Assembly: GCA_034766995.1 (NCBI GenBank)
Contig: CM068315.1
Location: 44,697,662 to 44,761,661 of the forward strand
DNA from: Acanthacorydalis orientalis
Lineage: Eukaryota > Arthropoda > Insecta > Megaloptera > Corydalidae
Reading direction: 5' to 3'
DNA: 64,000 nucleotides
Below, piece after piece: positions 46,703 through 56,643 of this stretch. The position numbers were made by a program, and so were the translations under genes. The number at the start of each line of letters is the position of its first letter. The stretch's first letter is position 1. The notes under the pieces are model-generated. The model did no database searches. It was not told the origin of the DNA and saw nothing but the letters and a program-made list of their open reading frames with translations.

Positions 46703-48269
46703 ATGGACGACAAAAAGCAAGCACGACACACTGGTTCTAAAGTATCACAGATAGCTAATATATTCAATCAGAACATGGCACCGCATAAAGAACCAACTGC
46801 AGATATAATCGTCTCCTCGAGAACAAAATCCATACCACCAGATAGTCCAACGTTCGAGAAAAAAGACTGCACCGATCCGCTCAAAGATTCGCCAACTCAA
46901 GTAACTGTAATGAGGACAGAATCACACGTGGCACGATTCAACAATGCGAGGGCATTATTCGAAAAGTTGGGCGAGGAGAGCCGCGGCGGAGTTCGAAACG
47001 AAAAAATGGTACCGTTACAGACGACGAGGAGCGCCTCGAGCATCCACGGACTCAGATCAAGGTCGAGTTCGGCGAACAGCGAGACAGCAGGCACAAGAGA
47101 AGTGAGATCGAGGTCTCCGTCGCCGATCAAAATTCGATCGGATCGTGTGAGCATACCCCAACACGGCGGCAGTGTTCCAATTCTTAGTACAAATATAGAA
47201 CCGATAAAGAAATCGGTCAAGTCGAACGGGCACGCATTAAATGGTAATTTCGTGGACGAAGAACTCGGTGTAGCACCTTTATGTGACAAAGTGTTGTGCG
47301 ATAAGACGAACGGTGTTAATACTGGTGAACATAATGTTGAATGTGAAAGGACTAAACCGGGTGTGCCGACTCGGAAGCCCGAAAAAGTCGAAAAACCGGA
47401 GAAGCCCGAAAAACCAGAACGAAAATTCAATAGTCAGTTGATAGAGAAACAACGAAACTGGACTTCACATTTTTCGAAGACCAGAACTAGTAGGTACAAT
47501 AGCGATCCGAACAAGAATGACGTTCGTCTGGGTTTGAGTAGCACCAATCGGGTTCAGTCGGGACGATTAGAAACGAGTAAGAGCTTCGATAGCGCTATTG
47601 GTCAACCAGCTATAAGAAGTGCTTCGTTTTCAGCACGTTTAGTATCTCCTCCCACATCTCCACCACCTCCACCGATCAGAACTGAATCTTCGAAACGATC
47701 GGCAATAGCGAGACGAGAAAGACCAGTGTCCGTTATACCCACGCAGGATTATATGCCCGATAAACGCGTACCTTCACCTCCTAACGATTCGAATCTACGA
47801 TCACCGACAAAAATACGATCGACATCCCTCGAAGAAAAAAATACCGATAGCAATTTATCGATACTGCTGAACGAAAGACAAAACTCTTCAGATAATTTGC
47901 TGAAATCTATTGTCGAGTCGCCGTTGAAAGACGACGCTGACAGCAAGACGAGTATCACATTTAAATCGCCGTTAAAATCAAAATTACCTGAAACCGAACT
48001 GAAGATCGATTCAAATCTCAGATCTCCTTCGAAATCACCAAGCAGAGATCGATTGTCAGCGTCCTCATTGTCTCCGAAATCGCCACACGGCGTTACGAAA
48101 TCATTAGGCGATGAGTCTAATAAAGAAAACCTATCAGCTACATCGGATAGTCTTTCATCACTTAGTTCTCCCAGCAGTCCTAGTAAACAGAAAACTGAAG
48201 ATGAAAAACAAGAACAAGAGAGCAACGAAAAAACACAATTACCAGATTTAGTTAGCGTTTGCGATATCG
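46703..48269 (+). CDS. Spn: Neurabin/spinophilin-like scaffold protein, N-terminal coding exon (partial gene)
   Basis: Neurabins and spinophilin are cytoskeletal scaffolds that bind F-actin through the N-terminus and recruit protein phosphatase 1 and PDZ partners further on, mainly at synapses and cell junctions. The exon encodes 522 residues plus one base. Visible features: a basic start followed by KVSQIANIF (residues 13-21), resembling the short IxNxF-type motif near neurabin N-termini; RTESHVARFNNARALFEKLG (71-90), the best family signature; Ser/Arg/Pro-rich low-complexity sequence; a PEKPEK charged run near 230; a proline run near 317. The PP1-docking motif, PDZ domain and coiled coils are absent, so the protein continues in later exons. 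The ATG at 46703 was chosen because it lies 15 bases after a clear splice acceptor, has A at -3 and G at +4, and the open frame upstream of the acceptor reads as hydrophobic intron sequence. Base composition is far more balanced than the surroundings. Assignment is from recalled family signatures, not a search. Confidence 0.7.
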
Positions 48270-48275
48270 GTAAGT
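48270..48275 (+). other. 5' splice donor of the neurabin-like exon (GTAAGT)
   Basis: Perfect GTAAGT donor after ...GCGATATCG. It leaves one base of a split codon (phase 1). Beyond it the reading frame becomes hydrophobic and stops at 48307, and base composition drops back to very AT-rich. Confidence 0.85.
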
Positions 48276-48397
48276 TTTACTTAAGTTTTATAATTTGTTA
48301 TTTCTGACACTCAAAATATAAAATAAATTTCACGTATGGTTGTCTGAAACAAACGGAACAAAGATTTGTCTGAAAGTTATTATCTGTTCGACAATAG

Positions 48398-48401
<4 letters not shown>

Positions 48402-48468
<67 letters not shown>

Positions 48469-48475
48469 ATATATC
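48402..48475. repeat. (TA)n microsatellite
   Basis: Starts about 130 bases into the intron after the neurabin exon. Confidence 0.95.
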
Positions 48476-48694
48476 TGATTCGTGATCGCCGCACCTCACA
48501 CAGGCAATAACTTTGCGTTTTCCGTACCAGTAGTTTCCCTCTTCATGATCTGTAATTTGATCTCCGGCGTCGGAGAATATTTCAGAATACATTTCGTGAT
48601 CGCTAACAATAGATTCCACAGTGGATAAATCATCGTCGACTTCTTCATGTTCTGAAAGTAGATTGTGTGCGATACGCGACTGAGAAACATTCAT
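48467..48694 (-). pseudogene. Acidic ORF resembling a piggyBac transposase N-terminus
   Basis: A 75-codon frame with many Asp/Glu/Ser (SEHEEVDDDLSTVESIVSDH) followed by NYWYGKRK. An acidic leader before N-Y-x-x-G-K is seen at the start of piggyBac-type transposases. The frame runs into a (TA)n tract at 48404-48467 and the catalytic domain is absent. It starts about 190 bases beyond the neurabin exon's donor and is antisense to it, so it probably lies in the first intron. It is GC-richer than its surroundings. A host exon cannot be excluded. Confidence 0.35.
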
Positions 48695-49042
48695 ATGAAC
48701 TTTTTTATTTATTTGTTTTCAAACATGTCAAGATTCAAAGTCATTAAATGGCCGAGACAATCATTAAAGTGACTTCTTCCATAAGTAGTGAATATAACCA
48801 AGTGGTTTTTACGACAAGTTGTTGATTAATGTACTACGAATTCGAAATCCAGACTTATATCACATAAAATGTACAGCAACTTTACAAAACAGTTACACTT
48901 ACTTTCATTAACAAATAAATAAATAACAGTCCATTTCATAAATGTTTGCGTTTATATTTTGTCTGTTCTGTTTTTACCTATTTGGTTTAAACGCTATTTT
49001 TGATTTTTGTTGTCTTAATCGCGAATAGTAAAAAGAAATAAT

Positions 49043-49062
49043 TTATATATATATATATATAT
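49043..49062. repeat. Short (TA)n tract
   Basis: Precedes the Helitron-like element. Confidence 0.85.
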
Positions 49063-49065
49063 AAA

Positions 49066-49281
49066 TGTACCGTAAAATTTAAAAAATGGACAAAGTATTA
49101 TACAAAAAACGTGTAGAGATTTTGTATTCAATTATTATTAACGATGACACCCGAATTAACACGAAAAATTATGATATTGGTATCACAGCAACTGCAGTGA
49201 AATATGCGATTTTATAAAACAAACGGATAAATCTGTGAGAGTGATTATATAGACATACTAACATATAACACACATACACAC

Positions 49282-49363
<82 letters not shown>

Positions 49364-49470
49364 CGATATTAAGCTAATATTATGGTATATGAGCGTAGCG
49401 AGCGGGGGCGGAGTCCCTCGAGGTTGGTGAGCGTATCGACTAAAGGGGCATAGCCCCTTAGTTCGGTAAA
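49066..49470 (+). mobile_element. Non-autonomous Helitron-like element, copy 2
   Basis: Same order as 38470-38800 on the plus strand: body from CGTGTAGAGATTTTGTATT, (TA)n at 49285-49360, TTACGATATTAAGCTAATAT, then a GC-rich block 49391-49465 with the hairpin AAGGGGCATAGCCCCTT. No open frame, so it would depend on an autonomous Helitron. Confidence 0.55.
49285..49360. repeat. (TA)n tract inside Helitron-like copy 2
   Basis: Preceded by an ACACACATACACACA run. Confidence 0.95.
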
Positions 49471-49890
49471 AAAGTATTTTGTTGTTTATGGAGTCAGAAA
49501 GAATTGATCCATGAAAAATAGATATCGTTTGTTTTATTTTATGTATTATGAAGCGTACTAAAAACAAATACTTAACAGTCTGCTAACATTAATTATTTTT
49601 TAGAAGGAAACACAATGACTTCATAATTATTTTTTTTTATAAAATAAAAAAGAATGGATATGTTAGCGAAAATAAAAATATATGACTATTCCATCTTATT
49701 CAATTTAAACTGAAAAAGCATTCTCAGACACTTCAAATAGATTAAATACTTGGTTCAAATTGTCATCTGAGAACACTTGAAAAAATGCTTAAAAATATCA
49801 AACGGTACTGTAAATGACTTCATAAATCGAGATCAGAATCTGTAAGTATTAACGAAAAAAAAACACGTACATTGTATCCGTGTAATTAAA

Positions 49891-49891
<1 letters not shown>

Positions 49892-49930
<39 letters not shown>
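49892..49930. repeat. (TA)n microsatellite
   Basis: Pure, followed by TTTATTTG. Confidence 0.95.
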
Positions 49931-49934
<4 letters not shown>

Positions 49935-50496
49935 TTGAAAAAGAATCCGTGTTCGTATTATTTTTTTAAAATTTATTTTACCGTCGTTTTCACAGTCCCA
50001 TTGTGCGAAAAGCAGTTATTTAAAATTCCGTCACAGTTTCATTTTAATAACATTATTGTCGAAATTTTTCGAATGCTGAAAATTTAAATTAGGTGATTGA
50101 ATGGTCTCCGCTTCGAATAAATTCTCTAGAATGTGTAGACTTCATTTCTCTAAATAAGCAGACGTACTTACCGTCACGGTTCAGAAGTTTTATTAAAATA
50201 CAGGAAACATTTCAGTAGATCTGTACTTATGCTATCTACGAGATTATGATTAACATTAGTGATTTGTAATTATAATATATATTTAGATGTTATTTTTTTC
50301 TTATTCGCAAAAATGTTGACTTATGATTAGGTTATGTTCGTTGTAATATTTTAATTACGTAAACATCCGGGTTCAAACAATCGTTGAAAAGAGTTAATAG
50401 GTTTTTTTACGGTTGGTATTCTTTAAATGGTAATTTTTAATCAAGGAAAATATAACATTTAGCAGTTTAATGATACGGTATTAAATTGAAGTAATC

Positions 50497-50497
<1 letters not shown>

Positions 50498-50533
<36 letters not shown>

Positions 50534-50534
50534 G

Positions 50535-50576
<42 letters not shown>
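50498..50576. repeat. (TA)n tract, interrupted
   Basis: Split by TTTGTGTATG at 50529-50538. Confidence 0.95.
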
Positions 50577-50577
<1 letters not shown>

Positions 50578-50589
50578 CTAAAATAGTTT

Positions 50590-50868
50590 TTCAAATGAAT
50601 TATCTCACCCCCCAAAATACTAGAATAAAATTTGTTGAAAACAATGGCATAGCCATTGAAATACACATTGACAACAATCAAAAATAATAATCATGTAACC
50701 TCAGAGCGGAAACGCACAGAAAAATCAAAAAGATTTTTTGAGAATTAATTATTTTAAAATACGGTGAGTAATCAATTATTGAACATTTTTAATCAAAAAA
50801 AATATGGTTTGCGGAGTGAGAAAAAAAATGTCATTCGTGAAAATGAATTGACCACAATGCTAAAACTA
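50590..50868 (+). repeat. Family A copy
   Basis: ATGGCATAGCCATTGAAATA (core palindrome), AGCAATTATTG-like centre, ATGGTTTGCGGAGTGAGAAA and an end TTGACCACAATGCTAAAA. It lies between a (TA)n tract and a mariner end. Confidence 0.6.
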
Positions 50869-50946
50869 TTAGTACTGAAATTAGAATATATTATTATTCA
50901 AAATGTTTTATTCGTCTCATAAACTTCAATTTGTTTATCAAAAATA

Positions 50947-51082
50947 TTAAGTTGGTAGGAAAATAATCGTAGTTTTAATTTTTTCAATTCTAACCATATT
51001 TTTTTTCAAGTGTCATTTTATCGTGTTCGTGTTAGTATCATTTCATAAAAGTGCATTTTTCAGTCTGTATTTTGATAACATC
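50947..51082 (+). mobile_element. 5' end fragment of the same cecropia-type mariner
   Basis: Begins TTAAGTTGGTAGGAAAATAA after a TA (50945-50946) and follows the untranslated leader of the two related elements as far as AGTGCATTTTTCAGTCTGTATTTTGATAACAT in two recognisable blocks. No matching right end is seen. Confidence 0.7.
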
Positions 51083-51242
51083 GGCTAAATGTATTGAATT
51101 CAATATAGTATGTACTAAAATTGAAATCTGTGAGCTAAAAAGACAATTACAATCAAGACGAGATATAAAAACGTATGATTATAATTTAGTTAAAAAGTAA
51201 TTTTATAATATTTTAAATGCAAAAGTAGATATTATAGACTAT

Positions 51243-51246
<4 letters not shown>

Positions 51247-51290
<44 letters not shown>
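51247..51290. repeat. (TA)n tract
   Basis: Runs directly into a family D repeat. Confidence 0.95.
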
Positions 51291-51292
<2 letters not shown>

Positions 51293-51382
51293 GAAGATGG
51301 CACACATGCTGAAACTAGTAGTGTAGAACAGACACTCAGATGATTCAAAAGGACAAAAACCATCACGGCAACGCATGATTAA
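51290..51382 (+). repeat. Family D repeat
   Basis: CTGAAGATGGCACACATGCT, GAAACTAGTAGTGTAGAACA and AAAAGGACAAAAACCATCAC directly after a (TA)n tract. Confidence 0.5.
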
Positions 51383-51537
51383 AGTAGCATGTTAATTAAT
51401 ATTGTTTATTTAAATAGCAATGTTGCGAATAAAATTTTACATTGAATATACATTCACTTTTTAAAATAAGAAATTAGTATCGTTCAGTCGTATGCTAAAT
51501 AAATAAGAACAAAAAAAAAACGATATCTGAAATTGTA

Positions 51538-52094
51538 TTAAGTTGGAAGAAAAATAATTGTGGTTCATGACCTTCAAATTCATATTCATTTTTCTCTTTT
51601 TTGATTTTCATAGCTATGTTAAGTGGTCCAGAACTGTTGGATGACTAACGTCTTTTTTTGTGCGAGTTCTAGAATTGTTGTGGGTGCTTTTGATATAACT
51701 AACGCCTTCAGTTGGTCGTTATAAATTGAAGAAAGACGCCCAAGACCGTCTTCATCTTCAAGGCTCTCGTTTTCAACACGAAAATTTTGGAACCACTATT
51801 GGACCGTATGTTCCTTAACAGTACCCACAACAAAAGTATTGTTAAGTTTACGAGAAGTTTCTGCTGCTTTACTCACCGTTTTGAACTCTTATTTGCTTCT
51901 TTACCATCTTTAATTCATTAGCCCAATTGGAAACAAAATTAATAATAAAACCAAAGTCGATGTTATCAAAATACAGATCGAAAAATGCACTTTAAAATGA
52001 TATTAACATGAACATAATGGAATTACTTTCATTGAAAAAAATTAAAGTTAGAATTCAGAAAACCAAAACCGTAATTATTTTCCCACCAAAATAA
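51538..52094 (-). mobile_element. Cecropia/Hsmar1-type mariner derivative lacking the catalytic domain, copy 2
   Basis: Ends TTAAGTTGGAAGAAAAATAA and, minus strand, TTATTTTGGTGGGAAAATAA, flanked by TA (51536-51537, 52095-52096). 557 bp. It aligns throughout with 45998-46566, including the same junction, and is more decayed (several stops in the transposase region). Confidence 0.85.
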
Positions 52095-52159
52095 TATTAA
52101 ATGAAGAAAATTAGAAATAGGAAAATAAACAAGTAGTGATTCAATTAAGAAGTAAAATT

Positions 52160-52440
52160 TCCAGCACGTGCACTCTGAGAATGATGTCATCGCCATCGAA
52201 GTGCACATGAATATGCATAGCAGGTAATAAAAAATAATTCAACATTATGATAAATAAAATGTGAAATATGAAATATAAAATGTTATGATGTTTAGGACAT
52301 TAATTTATTCATAACAGAGATTAAGTTAAATTATCGTTTTTAGCATTGTGACCTGTAATCAAATATTGAATCTTTTGATTAAAAATGTTTTTTTTGTTGT
52401 TTGCGAGACGAGAAAAATAAAAAAGTCAAACTAATTATAG
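52160..52440 (+). repeat. Family A, stretched copy
   Basis: GCACTCTGAGAATGATGTCA, TCGCCATCGAAGTGCACATG; about 100 bases of unrelated sequence; then TTTGCGAGACGAGAAAAATA. Confidence 0.5.
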
Positions 52441-52964
52441 CAATACTTGTTTTTGTTTAAAATTCTTCCACAATTTCATTTTTGTAATTCTAACTTTCTT
52501 TTTTCATAAACAAATGCGATTTCGAAATATAAATTTTTTTTCTATCAAATACATTTTTCCAGTTATATAATGCTTCATTTCTTATAATGTAGCCATTTAT
52601 GTATTACTCGTCAACTTTCATTTTCTTCTATTCTTTTGACAACTTCACACGGAAATAAATACATATTGGTTAATACAATTATTATTCGTTTCTTTCACAT
52701 ATTAATTATTTTTATTTTAATTTACACTGACTTAAAATTTCTTTTTCATTTTCGTTCACGTCGTATGCAAATTGAAAATAAAAACAGAACATATTTTTTT
52801 GTATTCTATTTAAATGAATCACAACTTTTCCTTTTTCCAGTTTTTATTTTCAAAATTTAAAACAATGATTTATATCATCTATTCATTTTGTTTCACTGTA
52901 TCGAATTTATAAATAATTTACTGTTGTTTTTAATTTTAGTATAAACCATATTTAACACAATACA

Positions 52965-53060
52965 TTGCCGGTACTGTAATTGAATTCACTTTTACAAAAG
53001 AATTTTTCTCTCATCTCACAAATTACACATTTTTCTGATCAAAAATGTTTGATAAATGTT
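52965..53060 (-). repeat. Family A, end fragment
   Basis: ATTCACTTTTACAAAAGAAT, CTCATCTCACAAATTACACA and TGATCAAAAATGTTTGATAA. Confidence 0.5.
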
Positions 53061-53061
53061 T

Positions 53062-54353
53062 CTTAAGTTTTTTTAGTTATTTGCCATTTTGATTCATCTA
53101 ATTTTATTATATTTTACTTTATTTTAACTGACTGTATCCATAAAAATACTGAATAATGCGGCACAGAATGTTTTAAAAAATAAAATTTAAATCTACTTCG
53201 GACATGTTTTCATCTAAATGTGTTTATAAAAGCTATTAAATATGAAACAAGCGTAGTCATTTTTCAAAAACATCCTTTTATTGGTCGAATAAATAAAAAA
53301 AAACTGTTTGAATGGAAATATAAGGAAGTGATAAAAAGAAAGAAAAAAGTTCATGTTCAGAAAACATGTAGTCAAACAGAATGATTCTTTTGGTATTCGT
53401 GATTCAAAAGTTTCTTTTTTGCGTGCTTTTTTATTACAATGCAGCAGAAATAAAATATTAGCTAGCTCACTATTCAATTTTACTTCGAACAAAAAGAAAC
53501 TACCAGTGCAGATCTACATCTACAACAAACCATTTAAATCCAAGATAAGCTCACAATGCTGCCTGACATGACAGCTGATTTGTAGAAATAAAACTGAAAC
53601 CAATTTGAATTTTTCTTTTTTACAGTTTAAACGAAAAGTTCGATTCTCGTGTTTCGTTTCGTTAATAGTTTTATTCCCTGTGATTTTTAACGAAACTATT
53701 TATAGATTGAGTTAAACGCATGTTTAATTCGTCCGGCGAAAGAATCGCCATTTAAAATCTACCCGTATCTATTAATAAAATTAATTTGAATTTATATTCA
53801 CTGAGAAATGTTAATCAACGTACAACTTTGTTAATCTTAAATTGATTACAGTTTCGCAAGAGGTATTTCATGCGTTATTCTCAGATTGGATGATGTTTCA
53901 AGAAGCGTATCAAATATTTTATGAGGGTTCTACATAATCTAAAAGCAATTATTTTACAAATTTGCATATCCACTTAGTTGTGACCACATTTGATCTGTCA
54001 TAACGTACAGACCTGGATTAATGTAATCATATAAAACCATCCACGTGTCATACCGTTCCTGTTTTCACTCGCAGATTGTTTTTTTTTCAGTTTCATCCGC
54101 ACGTACCAAATATATGAAACATTGCCATTAAAGATATTTGTGTATAGTATTTAAAAATCGTGTTGTATATATTTATATTAATTAAACAGTTTTAAAGAAG
54201 ACTTCTTATGAATTGAAACATTTCATTTAAATTAGTTTTTAATAAAAATTATTTTAGAAAAAATGTATGCTGTATGATATACTTTTATCTTTCACTGTGG
54301 TCAAATTTACATTCATACGGGCTATATTATCCCGAAATTTATGCAACACTGTT

Positions 54354-54355
<2 letters not shown>
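53062..54355. other. AT-rich stretch, probable intron
   Basis: Two overlapping antisense frames near 53214-53571, Lys/Phe rich, unassigned. A polypyrimidine run with CAG at 53634-53640 has no open exon after it. Confidence 0.4.

Positions 54356-54414
<59 letters not shown>
54356..54414. repeat. (TA)n tract left of the Tc1 relic
   Basis: Ends at the element's CAGCC terminus. Confidence 0.95.
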
Positions 54415-54417
<3 letters not shown>

Positions 54418-54930
54418 CCTTGGCCAAAAGTATTGAGCACCCTATAATTATTCACTTCATCAAATATAATAAACGTTCAGTAAAATTTTTGGCGATATAA
54501 ACCTGGACAATGTAAAATTCAACAGGGCAATGCACCATGTCACAAATATGCGGCCGCAATTAAATGCATTCAAGAAAATGGCATCGAACTGTTAGATTAC
54601 CCAGTATAGTCCCTAGATCTTAACCCGATAGAGCAATTATGGGGAATGTTAAAACGGAAGATACGAGATCACTCAATAACATCAAAAAAGTCATTGAAAA
54701 CTGTTATTGAGGAAGAATGTTACTATTACTAGTGACTAGTGTAGCAGGCTAGTCGCAACAATACCAAAAAAGTCTCTGCCGTAATTAAAGTCAGAAGGGG
54801 GGCAACGAAATATTGAAATAAATAAATAAATTTGATTACCTTTAAACATATGTAATTTTATTTTTACCCAACACAACCATATTTGAAGATAAGTGCATAA
54901 TTATGGGGTGCTCAATACTTGTGGCAAAGG

Positions 54931-54932
<2 letters not shown>
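54415..54932 (+). mobile_element. Tc1-like element relic flanked by (TA)n
   Basis: Inverted ends CAGCCTTGGCCAAAAGTATT and, minus strand, GCCTTTGCCACAAGTATTGA, each continuing into GAGCACCC. Both ends touch (TA)n tracts (54356-54414 and 54933-54970), consistent with TA-targeted insertion. About 518 bp against a usual 1.6 kb, so most of the transposase is deleted. Confidence 0.85.
54505..54735 (+). pseudogene. Tc1 transposase C-terminal relic
   Basis: Reads VKFQQGNAPCHKYAAAIKCI, ENGIELLDYPV-SLDLNPIE and QLWGMLKRKIRDH. The NPIEQLWG glutamate is the third catalytic residue of the DD34E triad. The second aspartate (normally DNAPCH) is replaced by glycine, and a stop interrupts the LDYP-SLDLNP block. 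Everything upstream of this point is missing. Confidence 0.8.

Positions 54933-54988
<56 letters not shown>
54933..54988. repeat. (TA)n then (GATA)n right of the Tc1 relic
   Basis: Begins at the element's right end, finishes GATAGATAGATAGATA. Confidence 0.95.
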
Positions 54989-55087
54989 TTAATTAAAAAC
55001 AGGAAAAAATATAAATTTATATTTATTATTATTTTTTTTATAATCAGAAAAGTGTAATTAGTTAATCAAAAAATATTTGTGGAAAAA

Positions 55088-55515
55088 ATGACTATTAATA
55101 CTAATAAATGAATTCATTCGACCCGCAAACCATGAAAAAGTGTATTTAATCTAAAATGTCCGAAAAACTGATATTTTTAATTGTTACTTACAAGTATTTC
55201 AATGGCGATCTCATCATTTTCAGAGCACAAAGGTTCGTAAAAATCTGGGGATGATGGTATCGCCATCGAAATATAAATAAGCAACAATTATAAAACTAAT
55301 AATAATAAATTATGGAACATTTTCATTGCATTTAAGTATAGAAAAATCGAAAAACTAATTTTTATATACTTTAGTGGACTGGAGTTCTTGACATCACCAT
55401 CGAAATGTGAATAATAAATAATTATGAAAAATAGTAATTTAAACATTTTTAATCGGAAAATGTATTAGTGATTTGTTGGGTAAATAAAAAAAATATTCCT
55501 GAAATGGAATTAAAG
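55088..55515. repeat. Family A, composite of three pieces
   Basis: Minus-sense half, then ATTTCAATGGCGATCTCATC, then plus-sense GATGATGGTATCGCCATCGA, then a second plus-sense GACATCACCATCGAAATGTG. Nested or serial insertion. Confidence 0.55.
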
Positions 55516-55723
55516 CCTCAGTTTAGAAAATTACATATATATATATATAAACTTTAGAATAATATTAATAAATACGTAGAATAAATACATTAGGTAAATT
55601 TATTTATTTACATTTACCTGCGGAATAATAAGCTAATCCCAAAATCGATCATTAAAACCACAAGGAATTTAAAGGACAATGAAAAGAATGATTTTATATA
55701 GAAATATCGGAAATGAATTATAC

Positions 55724-55744
55724 GTTTCTCTCACAGATCAAAAG
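55724..55744 (+). promoter_or_regulatory. Proximal sequence element (PSEA-like) of the U4 gene
   Basis: The block TCTCTCACAGATCAAAAG ends about 43 bases before the predicted U4 start. That is the place occupied by the SNAPc-binding PSEA in insect snRNA genes. It is retained at the same distance in the second copy (57827-57846) and, with a two-base loss, in the third (61373-61393), while sequence between it and the RNA start diverges. Confidence 0.55.
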
Positions 55745-55786
55745 CGACGTTTATTTCTCAAATCTCCCATTTTGAAAATATCTGAT

Positions 55787-55928
55787 ATTCTTGCGCAGTG
55801 GCAATATCGTTACCCATGAGGTCTAACCGAGGTGCGATTATTGCTAATTGAAAACTTTACCAATGCTCCGCCATGTGGACGTGAAAGACCGTCCGCTAAG
55901 GCAATTTTTGGAGATCCTTTTAGGATCA
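55787..55928 (+). ncRNA. U4: U4 spliceosomal snRNA
   Basis: U4 pairs with U6 to hold it inactive until spliceosome activation, within the U4/U6.U5 tri-snRNP in the nucleus. The sequence follows vertebrate U4 almost throughout: TTGCGCAGTGGCAATATCG (U6 stem II strand and start of the 5' stem-loop); CCATGAGG...CCGAGG, the kink-turn bound by the 15.5K/Snu13 protein; GCGATTATTGCTAATTGAAA (U6 stem I strand, intact); a central stem-loop; the Sm site AATTTTTGG at 55902-55910; and a 3' hairpin GATCC/GGATC at 55913-55927. Length of about 142 fits U4 (141-145). The 5' end was set by aligning with the human RNA. An insect-style proximal sequence element lies at the right distance upstream. This is the only copy here with every functional segment unaltered. 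Confidence 0.95.
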
Positions 55929-56289
55929 ATTATTGAAATTCTAAAAATATATTCAAAATTTTTGTCTTATGTTTTACATCTAACACAGTTTACCTTTTCG
56001 CAATGAAGAATTTTGTGTATTTTATAATACTGTGCTTTTATTTATGATTAAGGTTTTGAAATATTATCTATAATTTTATTTCTCTTTTTTTGATTGACTC
56101 AAACTTAAATTCTTTTATATTATTAACACTAGATTTACGGGTATTTATTATTTACCTATTTTTACTGAAATCCCTCATTTTGATGAATACATTATAATAC
56201 AGTTTTTTGATAATAACATTAATTAATTTTATTTTATATCATTACATTTTACACTTGACTGTCTGTCTCCCGCTGCCAGTTTTAACCTT

Positions 56290-56355
56290 TGTACTGTTTT
56301 CAGTGATTTAGAATGATCTAAAAAGACGAATACCACTAGAATAATACATCAACAG
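56290..56355 (+). repeat. Family D fragment
   Basis: AGAATGATCTAAAAAGACGA, ATACCACTAGAATAATACAT and CAACAG match the terminal part seen at 6.6 kb. Confidence 0.35.
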
Positions 56356-56587
56356 GATTACAGATATAAAAAACAATTATAATTTTACATGAATGAACAT
56401 TGAGATATAAAATATAAAAAAAAACTTTTGTACCAAATTGTATTAGTATTAATATTAAATAGCATTACTTTTCTAACAGCCTCGCATATTACGATTTTCC
56501 ATTAAAATGTTTTTCTCGTTAGAAGAAGTAATTTTGACCTATTTAAATGTTCTTTTAATGTTTGTACATTTGAATATAAACACACAC

Positions 56588-56591
<4 letters not shown>

Positions 56592-56635
<44 letters not shown>
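56592..56635. repeat. (TA)n microsatellite
   Basis: Followed by TGTATGTATTATATG. Confidence 0.95.

Positions 56636-56639
<4 letters not shown>

Positions 56640-56643
<4 letters not shown>

Noticed and set aside
46897..47430. 177-codon minus-strand ORF (and 158 codons at 47749-48225)
   Set aside because: Both are antisense to the neurabin-like exon, whose composition keeps the opposite strand open. They have no domain, while the sense frame carries the family signature and splice sites.
53838..53930. Possible next neurabin exon after ATTGATTACAG
   Set aside because: Phase fits, but the reading matches no neurabin segment, and no donor precedes the stop.
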